Notes: a model not told the origin generated them from the letters alone. A stretch of 9,309 bases of DNA from an uncultured Alphaproteobacteria bacterium (GCA_929200295.1 CAKMZE010000105.1:1-9309); one strand, 5' to 3'. Positions 1 through 7,190 are shown, numbered from the stretch's first letter. Made by a program: numbers and translations.

Positions 1-50
1 CCACCCCTGGGGGCCAGCCCCCAGACCCCCGGGATATTTCTAAACCTAAG
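1..50. repeat. G/C-rich palindromic intergenic repeat, possible terminator
   Basis: A perfect 7-bp inverted repeat, CTGGGGG at 7-13 and CCCCCAG at 18-24, encloses a 4-nt loop. It is followed by a second C-run (26-30) and the motif CCCGGGATATTT (28-39). Hairpins of this form followed by GGGATATTT recur between genes in Rhodobacteraceae as I recall them; I could not count copies. It sits just past the stop of the minus-strand oxidoreductase and would also lie at the end of any plus-strand gene to the left. There is no clean T-run on either side, so intrinsic termination is possible but not shown. Confidence 0.5.
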
Positions 51-61
51 AATGGGGCGTT

Positions 62-1021
62 CTACATCGTGACTACGACTTTGCCGGTTGAGCGGCGTGT
101 GCGTAGAAGCTCAAGCGCGTCGCTGGTCTGTTCAAGGGGGAGGGTGTGGCTGATATGGGGTTTCAGCCGGCCTGCACGATAAAGATCAAAAAGCGCATCT
201 AGGCTGTGATTTAAAATATCGGGAGCGAGCGATAAATATCCGCCCCAATAAAACCCAATGATGGATATGTTTTTCACAAGCGCGATGTTTGCTGGGATTT
301 TGGGGAAATCACCGCTGGCGAACCCAATGACCAGAATCCGCGCTGCGCGGTTACGCGCGCCAAAGGCGGCGGTGAAAAGATCACCACCGATAGGGTCATA
401 GACGACGTCTGCACCTCCCAAAGCTTTGACCTGAGCTTTGATATCATCAGTGTCACTGTCGATGAGATGGTCTGCACCCGCAGCTCTCGCGATGGCCAAT
501 TTATCGGCGCCGCGCGCCACTGCGATCACCCGCGCGCCGAGTGTTTTGCCGATTTCAACGGCGGTTAAGCCGACCCCGCCTGCGGCCCCTAATACTAGCA
601 AAGTTTCGCCTGGTTGAATGTTTGCACGGTGTGTTAGCGCTAAATGCGAGGTGCCATAGGCCGCGATGAAGCCCGCCGCAACCCCTGCGGGCATTTTGTC
701 TGGGATCGGCCGGCAATGCTGTGCTGGGAAGGCGCCATATTCTGCCAGCCCGCCGTGGCCACCAAAAACCGCGATACGTGTGCCGATGGCGGGGTGTGTT
801 ACACCCTTTCCATGTGCAGCGACTGTGCCGCACACTTCCATACCGAGGGCAAAGGGCGTGCGCGGTGTATCTTGGTAGGTGCCTTTTGCCATCAGCAGGT
901 CAGCAAAATTCAATCCGCACGCAGAAATATTAACCAATATTTCGCCTTCTTTCGGTATAGGAATGTCAGTATCGGTGAGTTCCGGTGCGATGTGAAAGTC
1001 TGAAACTTGGAATGCGCGCAT
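62..1021 (-). CDS. Zinc-free NADPH:quinone oxidoreductase family protein (MDR superfamily)
   Basis: The 319-residue protein is a medium-chain dehydrogenase/reductase of the quinone oxidoreductase type, expected to reduce quinones, enones or similar substrates with NADPH in the cytoplasm. The N-terminal GroES-like part (about 1-120) contains the family stretch CGLNFADLLMAKG (35-47). The Rossmann domain shows the nucleotide-binding motif GAAGGVG at 145-151 and the later YDPIGGD at 208-214, as in QOR proteins. The catalytic zinc ligands of alcohol dehydrogenases are absent (GMEVCG in place of the GHE region), which supports the zinc-free class. The start is taken at ATG 1021, matching the usual MRAFQV-type N-terminus, with GTGGAAAA just upstream; an in-frame ATG at 1066 would add 15 atypical residues. 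It is transcribed alone, away from the XRE gene. The true substrate cannot be told from sequence. Confidence 0.88.
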   Translation of the reverse strand: MRAFQVSDFHIAPELTDTDIPIPKEGEILVNISACGLNFADLLMAKGTYQDTPRTPFALGMEVCGTVAAHGKGVTHPAIGTRIAVFGGHGGLAEYGAFPAQHCRPIPDKMPAGVAAGFIAAYGTSHLALTHRANIQPGETLLVLGAAGGVGLTAVEIGKTLGARVIAVARGADKLAIARAAGADHLIDSDTDDIKAQVKALGGADVVYDPIGGDLFTAAFGARNRAARILVIGFASGDFPKIPANIALVKNISIIGFYWGGYLSLAPDILNHSLDALFDLYRAGRLKPHISHTLPLEQTSDALELLRTRRSTGKVVVTM

Positions 1022-1297
1022 GCATGTTTTCCACTTTTGAGCATAAGATTTTGACGCAGAATACAAAGAATAAGAGAGGAGAGGTAGGGCATTGCAATTA
1101 ATAAAAATTAAACTAATTGGAGAAGTTATGCACTGTACCCTATCTTAAAGTTAGCTTGCGAGACTGCAACCGTTGCGTGTTAGAGGGGAAAGATAGCATA
1201 AGGAACTGAAAGGTGGTGAGATTCCCCTTTTGTGTTAACTTCAAGGCACCGCCTCAACCTTGAGGGAGTTGGCCATACAAAGAAAAAGGAAAGACAT
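1022..1297. promoter_or_regulatory. Divergent intergenic region with several dyads and a six-codon leader ORF
   Basis: This 276-base gap must hold the promoters of both the oxidoreductase (leftward) and the XRE gene (rightward). Visible elements are: the palindrome ATTGCAAT at 1091-1098 beside an A/T-rich tract; a short ORF at 1128-1148 (ATG to TAA, peptide MHCTLS) preceded by GGAGAA at 1119-1124; the dyad GCAACcGTTGC at 1166-1176; AGGGGAA (1184-1190) facing TTCCCCT (1222-1228); and CCTCAAccTTGAGG at 1252-1265, nested in a larger imperfect stem from 1237 to 1270. I found no convincing -35/-10 pair. A weak rightward candidate is TTGCGT (1173-1178) with TAGCAT (1194-1199), spacer 15. The dyads near the XRE gene could be autoregulatory operators; that is inference. 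Confidence 0.4.
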
Positions 1298-1669
1298 ATG
1301 AGCCACCCTGTAGATGTGCATGTAGGAAAGCGTATCCGTCATAGACGCTGGATGAATGGGACAACACAGCAGCAACTTGCGGAAAAAGTCGGTATTAAAT
1401 TTCAGCAGATACAAAAGTATGAAACCGGGATGAACCGTGTCAGCGCATCGCGTCTTTGGGACATCGCCGCTGTGCTTGATGTGCCTGTGTCATTCTTCTT
1501 TCTCGGACTTGATGCGGATCAAGATAAAGAAGCGCCATCGTCTGATTTGCCTGGTGATATCCTCACTGACAAAGAAGCGCTTGAGCTTTTGCGTTCATAT
1601 TATGCGATCCCAGAGAACCAGCGTCGCCGCTTGTTTGATCTGGCACGGGTTTTGAGCGAAGCTGCATAA
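1298..1669 (+). CDS. XRE-family helix-turn-helix transcriptional regulator
   Basis: This 123-residue DNA-binding protein has an N-terminal Cro/C1-type helix-turn-helix spanning about residues 8-65. The scanning helix region runs QQQLAEKVGIKFQQIQKYE (24-42), followed by GMNRVSASRLWDIAAVLDV, the usual fourth and fifth helices. The C-terminal third (about 88-123) is a short acidic and then basic helical tail of the kind seen in alphaproteobacterial regulators resembling rhizobial PhrR. No ligand domain is visible, so it probably acts as a dimeric repressor or activator. ATG 1298 is chosen because AAGGAAAG lies directly upstream and because the upstream in-frame extension to 1232 has no such signal. 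The phosphatase gene follows 62 nt downstream, separated by a strong hairpin, so the two may be co-transcribed. The targets are unknown; the dyads in its own leader make autoregulation plausible. Confidence 0.88.
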   Translation: MSHPVDVHVGKRIRHRRWMNGTTQQQLAEKVGIKFQQIQKYETGMNRVSASRLWDIAAVLDVPVSFFFLGLDADQDKEAPSSDLPGDILTDKEALELLRSYYAIPENQRRRLFDLARVLSEAA

Positions 1670-1681
1670 ACCATTCTTGAC

Positions 1682-1729
1682 CACGCCCCTTGGTGCGCGT
1701 TACCGCTGGTACGCAGCAAAAGGGGCGTG
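1682..1729 (+). promoter_or_regulatory. Strong RNA hairpin burying the Shine-Dalgarno of the phosphatase gene
   Basis: CACGCCCCTT (1682-1691) and AAGGGGCGTG (1720-1729) form a perfect 10-bp stem. Inside it, TGCG (1694-1697) pairs with CGCA (1712-1715), and TACC (1701-1704) pairs with GGTA (1708-1711) around a 3-nt loop GCT. The only Shine-Dalgarno candidate for the next gene, AAAAGGGG (1718-1725), lies largely in the 3' arm, and the start codon ATG follows at 1732. No T-run follows the stem, so it does not look like an intrinsic terminator. It could reduce translation of the phosphatase unless melted, for example by ribosomes finishing the XRE gene at 1669, or it could protect the mRNA end. 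Confidence 0.6.
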
Positions 1730-1731
1730 TG

Positions 1732-2553
1732 ATGCTATCCAAAGACGATGAAACCTTGCAAAGCGACCTGATAAGGGTGGCGCATCTTTTGGCCGATGCG
1801 GCGCGCATTGAAACCTTGCGTGTGTTTCGATCACCCTCTTTGCTGACTGATGATAAATCATCTTCCCCATCAGATTTTGATCCTGTGACGCAGGCTGACC
1901 GTGCCGCTGAAAAAGCGATGCGCGATATTCTGGCACGCGAACGCCCTGACGACAGCATTTTAGGCGAAGAGTTTGCCACAAAGCAGGGGACAACAGGTCT
2001 GACATGGGTGCTTGACCCGATTGATGGCACCCGTGGGTTCGTGGCGGGCACACCCACATGGGGTGTGCTGATCGCTGTATCTGATCTGAGCGGCCCTTTA
2101 TTTGGCATCATCGATCAGCCATATATTGGGGAGCGTTTTATCGGTGGGTTTGGCCAGTCACAAATGACGGGGCCGCATGGTGCGGCTCAGCTACAAGTGC
2201 GCAAGACGGGCGCGCTGAAAGACGCACTTTTGCTCAGCACCTTTCCCGAAGTGGGCACAGTGGATGAGGCCAAAGCCTTTCACGCAGTGGCGCGCGACGT
2301 CAAATTAACGCGCTACGGGATGGATTGTTATGGTTATGCGCTATTGGCGGCAGGTCATGTTGATTTGGTGATTGAGGCGGGGCTACAGCCTTATGATATT
2401 CATGCGCCCATCGCGGTTATTCAAGCGGCGGGCGGCGTGGTGACAAACTGGGACGGGGGACCGGCACACACTGGTGGCCGTATCTTGGCCGCTGCAAGCC
2501 GCGAATTACATACGCAGGCTCTGACCATTTTGCAGGAGAACATCGGTGGCTAA
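1732..2553 (+). CDS. hisN: Inositol-monophosphatase-family phosphatase, probable histidinol-phosphatase
   Basis: The 273-residue protein belongs to the Mg2+-dependent IMPase fold. Metal-site motifs are in order: GEEF at 78-81, DPIDGT at 95-100 and the distal Asp in YDIHAP (D222). The context DPIDGTRGFVAGTPTWG and the Q-P-Y-D-I-H-A segment are typical of the HisN branch, which removes phosphate from L-histidinol phosphate in histidine synthesis; family members can also act on inositol phosphates, so the substrate is not proven. ATG 1732 is preceded by AAAAGGGG with 6-nt spacing; a GTG at 1729 is the only close alternative. The Shine-Dalgarno lies inside a strong hairpin, suggesting control by translation of the upstream XRE gene. 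The 3' end overlaps the next gene by 8 nt, so these two are almost certainly co-transcribed. Confidence 0.8.
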   Translation: MLSKDDETLQSDLIRVAHLLADAARIETLRVFRSPSLLTDDKSSSPSDFDPVTQADRAAEKAMRDILARERPDDSILGEEFATKQGTTGLTWVLDPIDGTRGFVAGTPTWGVLIAVSDLSGPLFGIIDQPYIGERFIGGFGQSQMTGPHGAAQLQVRKTGALKDALLLSTFPEVGTVDEAKAFHAVARDVKLTRYGMDCYGYALLAAGHVDLVIEAGLQPYDIHAPIAVIQAAGGVVTNWDGGPAHTGGRILAAASRELHTQALTILQENIGG

Positions 2554-3883
2554 AACGCTGATCCGCAATGCTGACCTGCTGCTCACGATGGATGATAACC
2601 GTGCAGAGCTGTCCAATTGCGATATCTTGATCGCTGATGGCGTGATCGTGGCGGTTGGTGAGGGGCTTGATGCGCCTGATGCAAGCCATGTGCAGGCTGA
2701 GGGCTGTGTTATCACACCTGGCCTGGTGAATACACACCATCATTTATATCAGAGCCTGACGCGTGCAGTGCCCGGTGGGCAGGATGCATTGCTGTTTGGC
2801 TGGCTGCAAACGCTCTATCCCATATGGTCGCGGTTCGGCCCCGAAGAGATGTATATCTCTGCGCAGGTTGGGCTGGTCGAGCTTGCCTTATCTGGCTGCA
2901 CGTTGACGTCCGATCATCTTTATCTCTATCCCAACGGCGCGCGGCTTGATGATACGATCGCGGCGGCCGTAGATATTGGTATGCGGTTCCACCCCACACG
3001 CGGCGCGATGAGCATTGGCGAAAGCAGTGGCGGGTTGCCGCCAGATCATCTTGTTGAAAAAGAAGCAGATATTCTCGCGGATTGCATACGCGTAATTGAT
3101 GCGCACCACGATCCCCGTCCCGGTGCAATGGTGCGTGTCGGTGTCGCGCCATGCTCGCCCTTTTCGGTGAGCCGGGATCTGATGCGGGATGCAGCCGTTT
3201 TGGCACGTGATAAGGGTGTGATGCTCCATACGCATCTGGCTGAAAATGACGAGGATATCGCTTATTCGCTTGAAACCTTTGGGTGCCGCCCGGGGCAATA
3301 CGCAGAAGATCTTGGTTGGGTGGGTGATGACGTTTGGCATGCGCATTGCGTTAAATTAGATGCGCAAGAAATCGATCTCTTTACGAAAAGCGGGACAGGT
3401 GTAGCCCATTGTCCGTGTTCAAACTGTCGGTTGGGATCTGGGATTGCACCCGTGCGTGCGATGCGAGATGCAGGGGTGAACGTAGGGTTGGGTGTCGATG
3501 GTTCTGCCAGTAATGACATTGGCAATCTGATGGCAGAGGCGCGTCAAACGATGCTCTTACAGCGCGTCGCAAACGGGGCGGATGCGATGAGCGCACGCGA
3601 AGCGCTCGAGATCGCGACCCGTGGCGGTGCACAGGTGTTGGGGCGTCATGATTGTGGTCAGATCGCCGTGGGCATGCGCGCTGATCTGGCGATCTGGGAT
3701 GTCTCAAGTATAGAAAGCGCAGGCAGCTGGGATCCGGCGGCGCTTGTCCTTGCGGGCCCACAAAAACCGCGGGATGTCTTTGTGGAAGGGCGCTGTATTG
3801 TGTCAGATGGGCAAATGCAGACATGTGATGTGGCGGCTTTGATAAAACATCAGAACCGCTTGGTTCAAAACTTAATGACCTAA
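2546..3883 (+). CDS. 8-oxoguanine deaminase-like amidohydrolase
   Basis: This 445-residue cytoplasmic metal-dependent hydrolase belongs to the AtzB/TrzN/8-oxoguanine deaminase group. It probably converts 8-oxoguanine to urate and ammonia, or deaminates a related purine or triazine. Metal and catalytic motifs are in order: NTHHHLYQS at 62-70 (H64 and H66), LHTHLAE at 227-233 (H230, E233), WHAHC at 264-268 (H267) and GVDGSASND at 316-324 (D318). CPCSN followed by RLGSGI (289-300) and GGQDALLFGWLQTLYPIW (77-94) resemble characterised 8-oxoguanine deaminases. The start is GTG 2546, supported by AGGAG at 2534-2538 with 7-nt spacing; it overlaps the phosphatase stop by 8 nt, implying translational coupling. 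Guanine deaminase lies nearby on the other strand, consistent with purine catabolism. Hydroxyatrazine-type or other deamination remains possible. Confidence 0.8.
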   Translation: MAKTLIRNADLLLTMDDNRAELSNCDILIADGVIVAVGEGLDAPDASHVQAEGCVITPGLVNTHHHLYQSLTRAVPGGQDALLFGWLQTLYPIWSRFGPEEMYISAQVGLVELALSGCTLTSDHLYLYPNGARLDDTIAAAVDIGMRFHPTRGAMSIGESSGGLPPDHLVEKEADILADCIRVIDAHHDPRPGAMVRVGVAPCSPFSVSRDLMRDAAVLARDKGVMLHTHLAENDEDIAYSLETFGCRPGQYAEDLGWVGDDVWHAHCVKLDAQEIDLFTKSGTGVAHCPCSNCRLGSGIAPVRAMRDAGVNVGLGVDGSASNDIGNLMAEARQTMLLQRVANGADAMSAREALEIATRGGAQVLGRHDCGQIAVGMRADLAIWDVSSIESAGSWDPAALVLAGPQKPRDVFVEGRCIVSDGQMQTCDVAALIKHQNRLVQNLMT

Positions 3884-3912
3884 CGATAATCTTTGTCAAA
3901 GGGAGATAGGAA

Positions 3913-4407
3913 ATGCGCTTAAAGTTTATTGCGAGCACGATGTTGATGGTTTCGATGATGGGCTGTGTTCCTGTTGTTGTTCCAATCCCAATGGGAACGA
4001 CATCCATAACTGTGGTGAAGGCGTTGCCACAAACCCCACCTGCGATGGCCCAGTTTGACCAAGCTTATGCGAATTTGCGCGCTGAAAAGGGCTTAGGCCC
4101 GCTGATCTCAAACGCTGGTCTGGATCAGCTCGCTTATGCGCATGCGTTTGATATGGTCGAGAATAATTATCTTGCGCATCGTGATCTGCGGGGCCGGAAT
4201 GCACAGGATCGTGCGCGGTTAGCTGGGGTCACGCAATGCGGCATCGGAGAGAACGTGGCACAGGGGCAAACATCTGTCGCTGAAGTGCTTCAGGCATGGA
4301 TGGATTCTCCGGGCCATCGTGCAAATCTCTTAAATTCGGATTATGCCAATTATGGTATTGGTCGGGTCAATGACACATGGGTGCTTGTTTTTGCATTGCC
4401 CTGTTAG
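3913..4407 (+). CDS. CAP/SCP-domain (PR-1-like) lipoprotein
   Basis: This 164-residue exported protein has a short basic start (MRLK), a hydrophobic stretch to residue 16 and a lipobox-like MMGC ending at C18, so it is probably a lipoprotein; the two Met in the lipobox are not ideal. A Pro/Val-rich linker leads to a compact CAP domain from about 46 to 164. Its landmarks are YAHAFDMVENNYLAHRD (75-91), GENVAQG (112-118), W129 with DSPGHRANLL (131-140) and YGIG (147-150). H77, E113 and H135 probably form part of the conserved cavity. Cys109 and the C-terminal Cys164 could form a disulfide in the periplasm. The molecular role of bacterial CAP proteins is mostly unknown. The gene follows the amidohydrolase by 29 nt with an AGGAA-type site before ATG 3913, so it may share that transcript. 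Confidence 0.85.
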   Translation: MRLKFIASTMLMVSMMGCVPVVVPIPMGTTSITVVKALPQTPPAMAQFDQAYANLRAEKGLGPLISNAGLDQLAYAHAFDMVENNYLAHRDLRGRNAQDRARLAGVTQCGIGENVAQGQTSVAEVLQAWMDSPGHRANLLNSDYANYGIGRVNDTWVLVFALPC

Positions 4408-4425
4408 GCCCAAATGCTCAGGGCA
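4397..4425. terminator. Possible shared hairpin between convergent genes
   Basis: TGCCCTG (4397-4403) and CAGGGCA (4419-4425) form a perfect 7-bp inverted repeat with a 15-nt loop. It covers both stop codons: TAG of the CAP gene at 4405-4407 and TGA of guanine deaminase at 4420-4418. Such a symmetric element could serve both strands, but neither side has a T-run and the loop is long, so this is a weak call. Confidence 0.3.
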
Positions 4426-5704
4426 GCATGCGTTGTCCTGAGACCCAGACGTCTTTGATCGCGCGGTCATCGCCCATCATCAGGGTGGGAAAAAGGGCCT
4501 GCCAAATATCCTCGGCCCGCGCAGTGCGCTGCGCGATTGCGGGGGTTGAGGCCAGATCAAGCACGGTGATATCGGCATCAGCACCGGGTGTAAGATTGCC
4601 AATGCGGTCTTGCATATGTAATGCGCGCGCTGATCCAGCGGTGGCCAACCACATCAGTTGCGCCGGGTGCAATGCAATGCCGCGCAATTGCCCGACCTCA
4701 TACGCCGCGGCCATGGTGCGCAGCATGGAAAAAGATGACCCACCGCCTGTGTCCGTGGCCAGCCCCGTCGCGACACCAGCGCGGGCGAGGCCCATCAGAT
4801 CAAACAGACCTGATCCAATAAACGTGTTGGATGTTGGGCAATGCACAACGGCGGCACCCGCTTCGGCGAGCATGTCAATCTCGCGCGGTTCGAGGTGGAT
4901 CGCATGGCCGTATATCCCCTTGGCCCCCAATAGGCCAAAGCTCTCATAAGTATCCAAATAATCCTGCGCATTTGGAAACAGCTCTTTGACCCAAGCAATT
5001 TCAGCGTGTTGCTCGCTCAGATGCGTTTGCATCAGACAATCGGGGTGTTCGTGCCAAAGCGCGCCAAGGGCCGCGAGCTGTTCAGGCGAAGAGGTCGGCG
5101 AAAACCGTGGGGTGATCGCGTAGCGCGCACGTCCTTTGCCGTGCCACTCGGCGATCAAGGCTTTGCTTTGATCATAGGCACTTTGCGCGGTGTCTTGTAG
5201 GGCTGGGATCGCATTGCGATCCATGCAGGTCTTACCTGCGACTACGGCCATGTTGCGCTGTGCTGCTGCGTCAAAGAAGGCGTGCACGCTTTCAGGGTGG
5301 ATCGTGCAATAGCTGGTAAGCGTGGTGGTGCCATGTGCAAGCGCTAGATCAAGCGTGTCATTGGCAACCTGCTCAGCATAGGTGCTGTCACCAAACCGTG
5401 CTTCTTCGGGGAATGTATAGGTATTGAGCCAGTCGATAAGCTGCTTGCCCCAGCTCGCGATGATCCGGGTTTGTGGGTAATGCATATGCGCATCAACAAA
5501 CCCCGCATGGATCAGCGCATCACCATAATCGATGACCTCTGCATTGCCTGCGGCCTGCCGCGCCATTGCACCCATTGCGGTGATCGTGCCATCTGTAATC
5601 AAAACAGCGCCTGTGCTGTCGAATTGCACAACCTCTGCCCAATCTGATGTCAGTGGGTTACCGGCAAAGCTGAGCGTCTGCCCTAAAAGAAGTATCTGTG
5701 TCAT
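4418..5704 (-). CDS. guaD: Guanine deaminase
   Basis: The 428-residue enzyme converts guanine to xanthine plus ammonia in the cytoplasm, using one Zn2+. The amidohydrolase motifs are in order: DAHMHYPQ at 71-78 (H73, H75), the guanine-deaminase signature GKTCMDRN at 157-164, ITPRFSPT at 197-204, QTHLSEQ at 226-232 (H228), YGHAIHL at 265-271 (H267) and ATDTGGGSSFSML at 316-328 (D318). Length is as usual for bacterial GuaD. ATG 5704 is supported by AAGAGAGATC immediately upstream on the minus strand. The gene converges on the CAP lipoprotein gene with a 10-nt gap and diverges from mgtE with a 103-nt gap. No xanthine dehydrogenase genes are in the window, so the next catabolic step must lie elsewhere or to the product's other uses. 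Confidence 0.93.
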   Translation of the reverse strand: MTQILLLGQTLSFAGNPLTSDWAEVVQFDSTGAVLITDGTITAMGAMARQAAGNAEVIDYGDALIHAGFVDAHMHYPQTRIIASWGKQLIDWLNTYTFPEEARFGDSTYAEQVANDTLDLALAHGTTTLTSYCTIHPESVHAFFDAAAQRNMAVVAGKTCMDRNAIPALQDTAQSAYDQSKALIAEWHGKGRARYAITPRFSPTSSPEQLAALGALWHEHPDCLMQTHLSEQHAEIAWVKELFPNAQDYLDTYESFGLLGAKGIYGHAIHLEPREIDMLAEAGAAVVHCPTSNTFIGSGLFDLMGLARAGVATGLATDTGGGSSFSMLRTMAAAYEVGQLRGIALHPAQLMWLATAGSARALHMQDRIGNLTPGADADITVLDLASTPAIAQRTARAEDIWQALFPTLMMGDDRAIKDVWVSGQRMLP

Positions 5705-5807
5705 GATCTCTCTTTAAGCTGCATTTCAAGAGGGGTAAATTGCGCAATCGTGGTTGTTGTGCGGGCGTGTTGCGGTATTGTAGCGGAGCACGCATTTAAG
5801 GCACAAA
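5705..5807. promoter_or_regulatory. Divergent guaD/mgtE promoter region with ATTGCGCAAT palindrome
   Basis: The 103-nt gap must hold promoters for both genes. A perfect 10-bp palindrome, ATTGCGCAAT, lies at 5739-5748 near the middle and is a candidate operator. A weak rightward promoter candidate is TTGTTG (5754-5759) with TATTGT (5776-5781), spacer 16. AAGG (5799-5802) is the likely ribosome-binding site of mgtE. The leader is too short for an M-box Mg2+ riboswitch, and I see no such structure. Confidence 0.35.
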
Positions 5808-7190
5808 ATGACTGACCTGATTTCACCACAGACAGAGACGCAAGGCGGCGCATTTGGCATCGCCAATAGTCTGGTTGGGTCAGTGCTATTGGCGGTCACG
5901 GCCAAAGATGTAGCAGCGCTTGAGAGACTTCTTTCAGCCCTGCACCCCGCTGACGTTGCCCATCTGATTGAGCTGATCGACCCTAAAAATCGACGCAAGC
6001 TGCTTGCCCTGTGGAAGGGCGGGGTTGATGGTGATGTGCTGTCCGAGCTGGATGAGAGCCTGCGCGAAGAGGTGATAGGCGCGCTCGCACCCGAAGAGTT
6101 CGCCGAGGCCGTCAGAGATCTCGATAGTGATGATGTTGTTGATCTTGTTGAGTATCTCGATGAAGGCCGGCAAGAGGCCGCGCTTGAGGCGCTTGACGCA
6201 ACAGACCGTGTCGCTGTGCAACAGGCGCTGGCATACCCTGAGGAATCCGCAGGGCGGCATATGCAGGTCGAATTGGTGCGGGCACCTGCGCATTGGTCTG
6301 TTGGCGATGCAATTGATTTCTTGCGCTCAGATATCGCCCTGCCAGATCAGTTCTATCATATTATCCTTGTGGACCCCCGGATGAAGGCTGTGGGCTATGT
6401 CACATTGGGCCGGGTGCTCAGCGCGAAACGCAATGTGCCTTTGCGCGATATCGTCGAAGACAGCTTTCGCACATTTCATGTGACCCAAGACGTCGAAGAG
6501 GTCGCGAATGCGATCAACCATTACCATATGATCACCGCACCTGTCGTGGACGATGATGACCGGGTCGCCGGGGTCATCACCATTGATGATGCGATGGCGT
6601 TTCTCGAAGAAGAAGCCGAAGAAGACCTGATGCGTCTTGCGGGTGTGGGGGATGGGGCGTTGTCTGACCGCGTATTTGAGACGGCGCGTAGGCGGTTCCC
6701 TTGGTTAGCGGTGAATTTGGTCACGGCTATTTTTGCCTCACTTGTGATTTCCATCTTCGAAGAAACAATCGCAGGCTTTGTAGCCTTGGCCGTTCTGATG
6801 CCGATTGTTGCCTCAATGGGGGGAAACGCGGGAACGCAATCTTTGACGGTGGCAGTGCGGGCCTTGGCCACGCGCGATCTGACAGGGGCGAACCTGTGGC
6901 GGGTGATCCGGCGCGAAGCCTTTGCAGGCTTGATGAACGGCTTGATCTTTGCTGTGGTGATGGGCGTAATTGGCGCGCTTTGGTTTGACACACCTCTGCT
7001 GGGGCTTGTGATTGGCCTTGCGATGGTGATCAACCTTTTGATCGCTGGGTTGGCAGGTGTCTGCGTGCCTGTGCTTTTGGAAAAGGCGGGGATTGATCCG
7101 GCCCTCGCTTCTGGTGCGTTTGTGACAACGGTAACGGATGTTGTCGGCTTCTTTGCATTTTTGGGATTAGCGGCGGTGTGGCTATTATGA
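5808..7190 (+). CDS. mgtE: Magnesium transporter MgtE
   Basis: The 460-residue protein is an MgtE-type Mg2+ channel of the inner membrane. It has the standard order: an N-terminal helical domain (about 25-150) with acidic runs such as DLDSDDVVDLVEYLDEG (104-120); a pair of CBS domains (about 155-270) containing HMITAPVVDDDDRVAGVITIDD (240-261); a linking helix with EEEAEEDLMRLAGV; and five membrane segments from about 299 to 460. The pore signature PIVASMGGNAGTQS lies at 332-345, and D444 in TVTDVVG matches the pore Asp of the last helix. The acidic N and CBS domains in this family sense cytoplasmic Mg2+ and close the channel, so control is probably mostly post-translational. ATG 5808 is preceded by AAGG. 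Its stop overlaps the next start by ATGA. Confidence 0.95.
   Translation: MTDLISPQTETQGGAFGIANSLVGSVLLAVTAKDVAALERLLSALHPADVAHLIELIDPKNRRKLLALWKGGVDGDVLSELDESLREEVIGALAPEEFAEAVRDLDSDDVVDLVEYLDEGRQEAALEALDATDRVAVQQALAYPEESAGRHMQVELVRAPAHWSVGDAIDFLRSDIALPDQFYHIILVDPRMKAVGYVTLGRVLSAKRNVPLRDIVEDSFRTFHVTQDVEEVANAINHYHMITAPVVDDDDRVAGVITIDDAMAFLEEEAEEDLMRLAGVGDGALSDRVFETARRRFPWLAVNLVTAIFASLVISIFEETIAGFVALAVLMPIVASMGGNAGTQSLTVAVRALATRDLTGANLWRVIRREAFAGLMNGLIFAVVMGVIGALWFDTPLLGLVIGLAMVINLLIAGLAGVCVPVLLEKAGIDPALASGAFVTTVTDVVGFFAFLGLAAVWLL

Noticed and set aside
644..1003. Plus-strand 119-residue frame inside the oxidoreductase gene
   Set aside because: The opposite strand encodes a full-length QOR with intact motifs; this frame matches no known protein and is Cys-rich in the manner of a shadow frame.
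1682..1729. Intrinsic terminator after the XRE gene
   Set aside because: The stem is strong but is followed by TGATGC with no T-run, and its 3' arm is the ribosome-binding site of the next gene.
5705..5807. M-box Mg2+ riboswitch upstream of mgtE
   Set aside because: The gap is too short and lacks the expected multi-stem architecture and a terminator.
6521..7033. Minus-strand 170-residue frame inside mgtE
   Set aside because: It is rich in Ser, Thr, Arg and Ala as expected of an antisense frame, and mgtE on the other strand is complete with all signature motifs.
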